A DNA stretch of 64,000 bases, from positions 496,001 through 560,000 of the forward strand of contig NC_037314.1 in assembly GCF_000143535.2 (NCBI RefSeq). Reading direction: 5' to 3'. A model generated the notes under the pieces. It was not told the DNA's origin. It made no database searches and saw only the letters and a program-made list of their open reading frames with translations. Of this stretch, positions 55,053 through 64,000 are shown piece by piece; position 1 is the stretch's first letter; each line of letters begins with the position of its first letter. This DNA is from Botrytis cinerea B05.10 (lineage: Eukaryota; Ascomycota; Leotiomycetes; Helotiales; Sclerotiniaceae). Both the position numbers and the translations under genes were made by a program.

Positions 55053-57153
55053 CTAATGCGTCGCAGCAAAGCGACTCCATCCCCTCACTTTCTCCCCATA
55101 AACATAAAACAGATACGGCACCGGCACCATCACCGCACTTATCCCTCCCAATACCGTCAGCGTCCAATGCACGCCCAAATTCTCATAAAAAGGAATCCCC
55201 ACCTCCACCATCCCCCCCGCAGCCACATATCTCACCAGCGTCAAACTCGCCAATGCGGACGCCGCGTACATTTCATAGGAATCGATAATATACTGATATG
55301 TACTTATGAAAATACACAGGATTCCGAATCCAAAAAACAACGAAGCTACGAGACCCGACCATGGAGAAATCGATGGATAATTCGTCCAGCCCATCCAGAA
55401 AAGCGAGATGGGGATAAAGGGGGCGCCGAACATGGCAAACCAGAGTCTTTTTTCCGGGGGCAGTCTTGCGCTTTCTCCATGGATGGCGTGCAAAGCTGCA
55501 AGATCCTTCTTCGCCCAGTGGTGAATCAGCGGAACGAGACAGGTGGCGAAACAAAGCCCGATGGCGATACCGAGGAATGCGAGACCGGTGAGCCCTTCGC
55601 TGAAATTGTAGGTTTCGCCAAAAATATATGTGTATCCGTCGAGAAAGGTAAAGAGGATGATGTATACAACGGTGAGATAGAGCGCGAAGAGCATCACAAT
55701 GGGTTCGCGCGTAATGAGAAGACAGGGTCTATATAGTGCTCTTAATAATCTCGTTTTGAATGGATCGGCTCTAATTTCCACCTCGGCGACAAATCGCTCG
55801 TCGCCCGTTATGCGGCGCAGATGCGCAGCTTTCCATTTCAGCAGAATGGGCGCAAACGTCTCGGGTTGAAAGAGTGTGATGAGGAGGAGAATCAACCCGG
55901 AAAGAATCAACGTGATCCATTCGCACCATCTCCAACTCACGAGTTGAGATTGTCCGACGAAACCGCCAACGATGGGCCCGAAAATCGGCCCCATGAATGC
56001 GGCGTTGGCGAAGACTGGAAAGGCGTATACTCGCTCCATGGGCGACCAGAGATCTGAGATGGATCCGCCTGCGCAGGTGAGTGGGGTGGAGCCGAAAAAT
56101 CCGGCTAGGAAGCGGAAGATGAGTTGGGCCGTGAGATTGGGTGCCAGCGCGGATGCCATGATCCAGATCATGTATATGAAGAGAGTAGAAATGTAGACTG
56201 GGTTTCTCCCGATCGTTTCAGATATCGGTCCTACATGGACAGAAGCATCAGCACGTAAGCTCCAAAGAAAACACATATACCCAAGCAGATTCCGTAGAAA
56301 TATGTAAAACCCACTCACCAGCAAACAAAGCACCGAGACCAAATCCCACCAGAAACAATCCCGTCGCCAACGACTCCGCAACCTCACTCACGCCAAAATC
56401 CTCCGCCGCCTGCGTCAACGCCGCGCTATCAATCGACGACGCAAACCCGACTATAAATCCAATCGACGCAATCATGATGGTGCAGAAACCTCGACGCCAC
56501 AGCGACCAATTATGCGGATCCATGTGATCTTTCGAGCCTTCATAACCGACAACAAAGACTGTTTCTCTAGGCCCTTCTTTTTCATTTCCCGCATCGTTTG
56601 GGTGGGAGTTTTGCTTCGATTTGGATTGCGTCTTGGTCTTGGCTGCCGTCCGCGTCCTCGTTAACTGTTCGGATAATTCTCGTACTTCGATACCTGTTAG
56701 TGTGTACCCCAATCGTGTTCCAAAACTGCGCGTTGTGTGTGCGGTCGCTCGGGTAGCAATCCGATCAAGGGGTTCTGATCTCGCGTTGCCGTTTGCATTT
56801 CCATTTTCATCGTCTTGTTCTTGTTCGTGTTCTGCATCATTTTTCTCCCTATACACATTTTCTCCGGTAGAAGAATTCAGTGAAGGTGCCTTTGATATAC
56901 CCCTCTCTGCTTTCTCAACATCATGCGTATGCAGCTCCGAGACCGACGACGATCCTGTATTGTCAGAGGAAGAAGACGAAGAAGAAGAATGACGATTCCC
57001 TCCTAACCCATTCCTTCCATTCACATCCAAATTCCGATTCTCAGATTGCAAATCTTTATTGCCCCTCTCCAGCGCCTCGGCCCTCCATCTATCCCTCTCG
57101 AATTGCGCTTCGGTTAATTTTCCGAATCGTTTATATGTCAAATACGATTGCAT
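55053..57153 (-). CDS. MFS transporter, DHA1 (drug:H+ antiporter) type
   Basis: Two exons, 56319-57153 and 55053-56230, with an 88-nt intron; 670 aa. There is a long cytosolic N-terminal region of about 230 residues that begins MQSYLTYKRFGKLTEAQFER, as in many fungal DHA1 exporters. It includes a run of eight Ser and acidic low-complexity sequence. The membrane domain opens at DPHNWSLWRRGFCTIMIAS. Typical elements are FLVGFGLGALFAGPISETIG spanning the splice site, GRNPVYISTLFIYMIWIMAS, LIFRFLAGFFGSTPLTCAGG and ANAAFMGPIFGPIVGGFVGQ (motif C of antiporters). Twelve helices fit. A plasma-membrane exporter of drugs, polyamines or metabolites is likely; the substrate is not visible. No metabolite cluster surrounds it. 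Confidence 0.93.
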
Positions 57154-58032
57154 ACTGAAAACTTTCTCGTATGCTGCGCATCAGAACTTCTTTACAGAAT
57201 TTGAGAAGTTCCACAAGGAAAATTAGAGGTTAACAAATAGATTTGTTTGTATATGAAATGTGAAAGGACCTACTATATACATACGTCGACTAATATAATC
57301 CATACCCACATCGGAGAAAAAAACATTTATGGCAAAAAACCCCATGAGAACGACTCATAGTGGAACCTCTAAACGGGATAGCTTCGTAATAGCATGGGGT
57401 GTGAGCCATATTGATTCCTGATACAACCTTACAGCTGAAAAAGAGAATCGATGATACTAATTTTCTGTCAACTGTGAGTCTGTGACCGGACTCCGGTGGA
57501 GCTTTTTTATTTTTTCCGCTGCAGGTAGATAGTGGATATTGCGGAAGGCGATAGTGTTATGACGCAAATGGCAAAGGGCGCTCGATTATAATTGGGCCTG
57601 TTGACAGATAGTGTGCCAGAAATCTAATGGCGAGGAGGGCCGAGAGCGGGGCGAACGGGGGGAGTTACCGGGAAAGCTTGTAAAGTCGTGATCGGATATA
57701 ATTACGGAAATGAACTTTCTTATTTTTTTAAGATATTTTGTAAGCTGATAGAATGACTCGAGAGTGAACGATACTTGTCATCGATCTAGACCATATATCA
57801 ATCAAGCTCAGGAAGCTACTTCACACTATCGATAGGCAATCAAATAGTAAGGGAAGCTCATGTGACTAAGGTAACTTGGTACTCTGCCATCCGCCTGGTA
57901 TTATAACAATGTCCCCCCAACTCCTATTATACCCAAATTTGTCCAACTTCGGTCGTCTCAGATATCCTTAATAAACAACACCATCAAATACATCAAATTC
58001 CATCTATATGCATGCGAAGACCATAAGCAAAA
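57154..58032. other. Intergenic, upstream of the MFS gene
   Basis: 880 nt with no gene recognised. The half near 57154 is promoter and leader of the MFS gene on minus; the half near 58032 is the 3' region of the next minus-strand gene. Confidence 0.6.
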
Positions 58033-60168
58033 TCAGCTACCACTAATCTGCTTGCCACTTCCTAGCGCAGAAGTAAACTGTCCAAATTCCTGACCATCAA
58101 AAATCCTCAAATACTCTGCCGCATTTCTCCATCTAGTCTGAAATCTTCTTAAACAATTTCTGATAATTTCCAATGCCTCCTGGGATTGTGGATTACGACT
58201 TTCCCTCCATTCCCACATGTAATGCTGGCCTGCTGCCCACAAGGAATCCATTATCAATGGACTAACTTTGTCAAGGTCGGCTTGTGTTTGTGCATGACTA
58301 TTGACACTCTCGGAAAACTGAACAACGCTAGCCGAGAAATCTTGTAGACCTTTGATGGCTTGATTCATCATGACACCTTTCTCAGAGGAGGTTGCTGCGC
58401 CGCATAACTTGTCTGCGGAACAGGAATAGGGGTCAAGAAGAGCAATGATTGCGCTGTAAATAATGGCGAGCGGTGTTGCTAACATGAGATAATCTCTAGA
58501 AATCATCGCCTCTCCATTAACTTCGCGAGCGAGAACAGAACAATTTTCGAGGAGTTGATATGCGATATCAAAACGGGCTGTCTCCGATGGAATTTGCTCA
58601 GTATAATGGTGGCGAAGAACATTTCCCAAAAGCACAGATCCTTGACAGAGTCGAGCAAATGGTGTTACAGACTCGGTGAGCAAAGTAGACACATGCTTCT
58701 GGACGGTTTGAGTCATATCGCCGCTGTCCTAAACATCAATTAGTTCGATAGATCGAAAGTTTGAACTTGAGAACCTACCCATGCAACATCATCCACAGGT
58801 AAAGGGTCGTCTTCCTTCGGTTCTTGGGTGGTTAATCGGTGATTTTTACTCCCAATGGAGACCATTCTATATCATGTGAGCTTTTGAAGTTCAGACTTGT
58901 GGTGGAAGTCTCACCTGTCAAGTATAAGAACACCCCACCATGTTCGATATCGCTCTTCTTGCTCGGTCCAAGTATCCTAAATGTTGGTCTAAATTAGAGA
59001 TGTAACATTGAGAGGAGGGATATCGCTCACAACAGGGCCAACCAATGAAGGAGAGGTATCAAAATCGTTGATGCCTAACAAAACAGCGTAGCGAGAACAC
59101 CAACCAGCAGACATCCAAGCTGCAGGATATATTGCTTGTCCATACTCATAAAGAGTGATAAGAATGCTAGCTTGTAACAATATCAACGATACCATTCCAG
59201 AAGCTTCTAGCAATGCAAGAAAACGCTTTGCAGCAATGTACATTGGATTTTGGCCACATCCCTGGCCATCTACTGGTTTGGATGTGATGAGCTTCATACA
59301 AAGAAATAGCAAAACCAAGTCTGCATTACTGTCCCGGGCAGGAGTATTTAGAGTTCGTTCTAATCTCTTATGAGAGATTATCGGAAGACAGTGGTGAATA
59401 GTTCCAAAGTATTCTAAGATGACAGCAGGTATAGCTGCTCCACTTGCCAACATTTGGTTGACTTCCTATTCAGTGATTATCAGCAGGTTTCAAGGTCGAA
59501 TTGTTCGCATATAACGGTGATCGAGCATAATAAGGTTATACACTCCAGGAAAGGAGTTCACTATGCTAACAGGCTGTCAAGACATGCAAACAAGACGTAA
59601 AACTTACTGTTGGTGGATTGACCGAAGGCCTGGGGATAGTTAAACTGAAGTCTGGTCAGCAAAGTAGAATTGACATGTAGAGAGGTTATCCTTGCCCTTC
59701 ATTCCTGAAGATTTCATTATCGAGAACAGCCATAACAGGAAATTTATTGTGTATACTGTTAAATGGGCTTTCTTGTGGATCTGCATATGCAGGCATCTGA
59801 GATTGCATATATTCAGATCCATTGTTAGGCATAGGACCATAGGGCGCATGCATATTTCCACCATTAACTTTAGCTTCAAGTTCGACTAACTTCATGCGTA
59901 AAGCATTGATATCCTCAGCTGTAGGAGCAGGAGTTTGTTCAGTATAGTCACAGTGTCGTTGCATTCGAGAGCAAAGGCCACAATGTGGGAGCACTTTATC
60001 ACACTTTCTTTTTTGTTTCTTACATGTTACGCATGCCTGCGGTGCTTTCGGCTGCACAGGCTCTGGAGATGCGAAACTCATGCCATTCGGTCCATGAGGT
60101 TCATGTGGTCCATTCGGCCCCATAGGCCCATGAATCGGTCCTTGAATCGGTCCATTCGGATGATCCAT
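58033..60168 (-). CDS. Zn2Cys6 fungal transcription factor
   Basis: Six exons: 59696-60168, 59608-59644, 59031-59465, 58915-58976, 58779-58866 and 58033-58728; 596 aa. A Gly/Pro/His-rich leader (MDHPNGPIQGPIHGPMGPNG) precedes the binuclear cluster ACVTCKKQKRKCDKVLPHCG, completed by LCSRMQRHC. Its Cys are at 46, 49, 56, 63, 66 and 73, with spacing 2-6-6-2-6. A short coiled coil follows (INALRMKLVELEAKV), then the fungal-specific transcription factor domain with FPVMAVLDNEIF, LTIPRPSVNPPT, AVILEYFGTIHHCLPIISHK and EERYRTWWGVLILDRM. The second exon (37 nt) requires a GC-AG intron, 59645-59695. The 142-nt third gap could hide a microexon. It would bind CGG-type sites in the nucleus; targets unknown. 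Confidence 0.9.
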
Positions 60169-62120
60169 CTTCGGTCGGTCAAATCGCTCAGGCGGCTCTA
60201 AAGAAAGCTACTAGGTAGGTACTTTGCTTGTTGCGGCCGCATAAATTTCAACCCCGCTTGGTTAAGGGAAAGAAACTGGATCTTGGCTGTTTACTGCACG
60301 AGTTAGCATGTCTTGATTGAAAAAGTCGGGAGGGATTGAATGGATTTACTTGATATATCGTTTGCTTATTTGTAATGATCATTTGGTCAATTTACTTGAT
60401 GGTCAAGGTCTGGATACAAAAGTACAAAATTGGATGTTTAAGAAGAAGAAGCGGTGTTGTCGGCCGCAGTCTGATGTCTTGAAAGCTTGGACCACAAGTG
60501 GAATGGTTGCTATGTCGGGTAAACCCCGGGAACTCAACATGAACTAACCACCATCCATTATCAAACAGCTGGACGAATGATATTGCTTCACTGCTTCGAA
60601 GATGGCACCGGCAGTGGACATGAAAGAGTAAGAAGCTACTGTACCATCGAACTGCTTTGTCTTTTGGAATCAAATGGAAAGTATTGTGAGGTCACTTCAT
60701 GTCTTAGTGACTTCCAATATCTCAGTGGTAATCCAGCTCGTCACTCACTACACTCCCAGGGAGGTACTTGCTTATGCCAGGACATCATCCGTTGCATACG
60801 ATATGCCAGTTCCCGATCACTATCACTACTATGTTTTTCATCTGTCATGCCATAAGTCAAGCTCTGGTATCAAATCACGAATTCAGCATACTTCCTGGCC
60901 GGATTCCGGACCAGATTGAGAAACCAGCAAACAGTTGAAGCAGGCATGGACTCATTCCTTTTATTCCATTGCCAATATAAATGCATTCCTAGGCAAGCTT
61001 CCATATAATGAATTACATGCAACTCGGGTTCCGCGATGACAAGCCCGTCAAGTTCCAACGTATCAACATGGCCATACCAAGAAATGATAGAAGCAAGTCA
61101 TTGTCATACCAAACTCATATGTCAACACTTCTTTCAGCTGGGACGATGCAAAAATACATATATGTAAGAGGAAAAATCGCACATTCTCATCGATACATGG
61201 CTTACTTACTCAAATGACCACCAAAACATTCAATTCACAACACTAACATCAACATTTACATTAAGCCTGACTGAGTTTGACAAGAGGATATCGTCTAATT
61301 CTCAGATAACACCGGGATATCCACAGAAAATTTGAATACTTAAATGAGATAGGCAAACCCAATCTCCCAATGAATCTCGAGCATTTGTCAAATACTGACA
61401 TAAGAGAAGAGAGCAGAGCAGAGCAGAACGCTGCCAGTGGAAAGACGTTTTCCAGTATCTCATAGCAGGCATAGTATGACAATATATGGGAGGCATGAAA
61501 GTTCTATATCCCGATACAGTACATGGATTTTCTTTTGGCTCCCAGCTCTGATAAAGGACAAAAGGTTACTCAATGAGATGCTAAGTTGCGGTCATTCATT
61601 ATTCCGCGTCAAAAGTGAGACTTGAATATAATCTGTCGTTCCTATTCAAGCTTGCTTAATGCAATTGATTAGCTGAGAATCTGATAGTTAATGCTTGAAG
61701 GATTGAAGGCGATTCTTTCTAGTAGGTTGAAGAGTGAAAAACTATATCAACTTAACGTTTTATTGTTATTGGAAACATTGGCGCATTCTCACTCTTGTTA
61801 TTTTCCTCCGATGATATACACTCGAGAATATATGTACTGTCATAGAATCTTAATATGAGAGGTGAAGTCACCCTAATCCTAAATGATTCACTTATTCAAC
61901 ATGGTATCATTGATGTATCACCGGAATCATTTAATAGCAACAAAATTACATCAATGTGCTTGTTCCTAGGGGGCATCAATCAGTAATGGCAACTTGAATG
62001 ATCAAATTCCTTGATCTCCTAACCCTAACCCCACCAAATCCTAATCACAGTAAAGCAGGAATATCACCAAACCAACCCAAATAGTCCCAAATTCGTAAAC
62101 AAATTTTCCACATCTAGAAG
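60169..62120. other. Intergenic, about 2 kb, no gene recognised
   Basis: Upstream region of the Zn2Cys6 gene and 3' region of the next minus-strand gene. Short overlapping frames of up to 93 codons on both strands show no domain. A two-unit CCTAACCCTAACCCC stretch near 62018-62033 resembles the telomere repeat but is far too short to mean more than chance. Confidence 0.55.
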
Positions 62121-63048
62121 TTAATACTGCTCCGGCGATTCAGGCGAAGCAGTCAAATCATAATGATTCACAGTTTTCTGTCTCTTATTCGTCGACGTTC
62201 TTTCCGGGCCCCTCGGCCTCTCTCTACTCGGTGTGGTCATCGATCTCGTAGGACCAGATGGTAACATCGTACGAGCCGAGAAGAAACTATTAGAAGCGGT
62301 TGTTCGTATCGGTGTTTGAAGCGCTAATGTGCTGGTTACTTCGTCAAGAGTTCGTTCTTTTGAATCCTGTTTAATGTTAGCATAGAGTCTCATTTCACAA
62401 TGGGAGATGAGAAGAGGAAGAAGAAAGCTCACAATAGATCTCTTGATTTCCCAAAATAGATTCAAGAGCGTTCTTTCTTGATCTACAAACACTGCTGTGC
62501 GCTTCTTTTTCGCTTCCGAGTCTTGATTTCCGAGGGATGCGGTGACTCTTTGTTTCTTTTGCTTGAGTTTTAGTTGGAAAGTTGAGAGCTGTTTGTTGTG
62601 CCACTATTGGAAAAAATGAGAGGTCAGTTGTCTCTTTTATTAGATAGTTCAAGAGACTAGATACGAAAAAGCTACCCACATCCTCCATCTGCCTTGGCCA
62701 ATCCTCCGGAATCGGCATCGTCTTATCCAGACTCGCAATTCTCGTCTGCAATCCCAAAGCCAAATCTTCGATAAACTTCGCTGTATCGGTATCATATCCA
62801 TCACATTCTTTCTGAAATCTTTTCTGTAAATTGTGAGTGAAATGTCGAGCATCGTTATCATTCGCCTCGTACATTTGGGTAAGTTGGTTTGCGATAGTGG
62901 CTAGACAGGGTCTAAGTGGTTCATTTTCAATGTATGCGAGAAAGTCGGACATATTGGAGTATATATCGGCGGGATTTTGAATGGGCAATTCCCAGGATTT
63001 GAGCTTGCGCCCACCTATTCCTTTTGCGGGTGTTGGGGCAGCGGACAT
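62121..63048 (-). CDS. Unrecognised 261-aa helical, basic protein
   Basis: Three exons: 62680-63048, 62433-62603 and 62121-62366. The introns are 76 and 66 nt, both phase 0; the first uses a GTGGGT donor. MSAAPTPAKGIGGRKLKSWE opens the protein. A helical region follows (ADIYSNMSDFLAYIENEPLR, ANQLTQMYEANDNDARHFTH, FIEDLALGLQTRIASLDKTM). At the first junction comes WPRQMEDWHNKQLSTF, then a Lys-rich nuclear-type stretch (QLKLKQKKQRVTASL, EAKKKRTAVFVDQERTLLN). The tail is disordered with RSMTTPSRERPRGPERTSTN and ends SPESPEQY. The clean splicing and basic patches suggest a small nuclear protein, perhaps of chromatin or kinetochore type, but no family was recognised. Confidence 0.75.
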
Positions 63049-64000
63049 TCTTATCTAAAGGCTATCGTTGTTATGGTGATGGCTATATTAGACTCGAGGA
63101 TGGAAAATAGCAGGCAACTTTTGATCCTGAGAAGCTTCACTAGGCGATCCCAGCAAAGGGGGGAATATCGTCGCGAGTAGCTCTGCAAAGCAACAATGCG
63201 CAAGACAAAGCACGATCTCTAGATATGCTGCAAGAACTGCCTGAAGCTTTCAAGATTATCGCAATCAATAAGATATGACTCGAACCAGATCCAAATTATG
63301 AAAGATAATGCTTGAAGTAAAGGAAGTAAGATGATTCTCGATCCAAAAATTGAAAAGTGGTCTTAAACACTTGTGATCGTGAACCTTAATGTTTTATGAG
63401 CAAAGTGAAATAAAACCCAACCTCGAAAAGCAGCTTCTATATATGTAAAAATAAGACAAGTACAGTGAATTTAGAACTTGCTCAAAACACGTGTTCATGG
63501 TGAAATAAAGAGTGAATACGCGATTACAAATCGGATAGAGCTTGGCTGAGAAGGAAAGGTGAAATTTTGTGCCAGTTTGATCCGAGTATATTGAATCTTA
63601 TGATGAAGTAGAGTAGTGAATAAGATAATGCATTTACTTTGAAAAAGTTGTAATACAGCAGTTAATGGGTATCAAATAGGCGGTTCGGGTCGCTAGTAGC
63701 TATCTGCTTGTGATGAAAGACTCGAGAGAAGCATGTCCTTATAGTTTTCCTTGTGTCTGTAATATTGCTGGCGAGTTCTGGTATTTACAAGAAGATATGT
63801 TGATTAAGTGACGATACTTATTAGCTTTTCACGAAATATGAGAGCATCTGAATGAACCTAGTAATGCCATCGTAATCGCTACTCAGCGATGTGTTACCGA
63901 TATCGTTACAGCTAGTTCTAAAAACTATGCAACCATCTCGCTGATACAAAATATATCTCAATTACGTATGCACATTCATGCCGCTGTTATTTCAGAGGAT
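63049..64000. other. Upstream region, window end, no gene recognised
   Basis: 950 nt upstream of the small helical protein gene. AT-rich with no open frame of note; a gene may begin beyond the window edge. Confidence 0.55.

Noticed and set aside
62018..62033. Interstitial telomere repeat
   Set aside because: Only two CCCTAA-like units; too short to distinguish from chance.

Overview
The window is nuclear DNA of a filamentous ascomycete. Genes carry several short (about 45-150 nt) GT-AG introns with CTAAC/CTGAC-like branch points, and the families present are fungal: a Zn2Cys6 activator, a HET-domain protein, a HeLo domain, Pth11-like and P450 relics, and TFIIH Tfb1. The MCR1-type reductase and the general style suggest a leotiomycete close to Botrytis/Sclerotinia. 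That placement is from memory and not tested.

Layout. 1-10.5 kb: no convincing gene, several minisatellites and poly(A) tracts. 10.5-11.8 kb: a stomatin/SPFH gene (-). 15.1-20.3 kb: a divergent pair of unrecognised, almost wholly helical proteins (415 aa on -, 773 aa in ten exons on +). The larger one has long helices flanking a hydrophobic Gly/Ala-rich segment, which recalls alpha-helical membrane-acting proteins; this is the best candidate here for an undescribed system. 21.6-27.6 kb: a graveyard of secondary-metabolism genes (two methyltransferases, a P450, a thioredoxin-reductase-like oxidoreductase of the type found in dithiol/epipolythiodioxopiperazine clusters, a Pth11-like membrane protein), all broken by nonsense codons, frameshifts and deletion junctions, with one intact HET gene in the middle. 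27.6-36.5 kb: AT-rich accessory DNA with a possible LTR remnant, a Sel1/ankyrin/ZZ-finger pseudogene, a small multi-pass membrane protein with an internal triplication, and a truncated HeLo-domain gene.

From 36.6 kb on the DNA looks like ordinary core genome: a Ser/Thr-rich single-pass membrane protein, a 706-aa orphan, TFIIH subunit Tfb1, 2-oxoglutarate dehydrogenase E1 (kgd1), a 916-aa low-complexity protein, mitochondrial NADH-cytochrome b5 reductase (mcr1), an MFS DHA1-type exporter, a Zn2Cys6 regulator with a probable GC-AG intron, and a small basic helical orphan.

Functionally, kgd1 (TCA cycle) and mcr1 (outer-membrane/intermembrane-space electron transfer) are mitochondrial, and tfb1 serves transcription and repair. 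The 21-35 kb block groups non-self-recognition and specialised-metabolism families, most of them dead. Most nonsense codons there can be read as C-to-T changes (CAA/CAG to TAA/TAG, or the complementary TGG to TAG), as repeat-induced point mutation or simple decay would leave. No tRNA, rRNA or CRISPR was recognised by eye.
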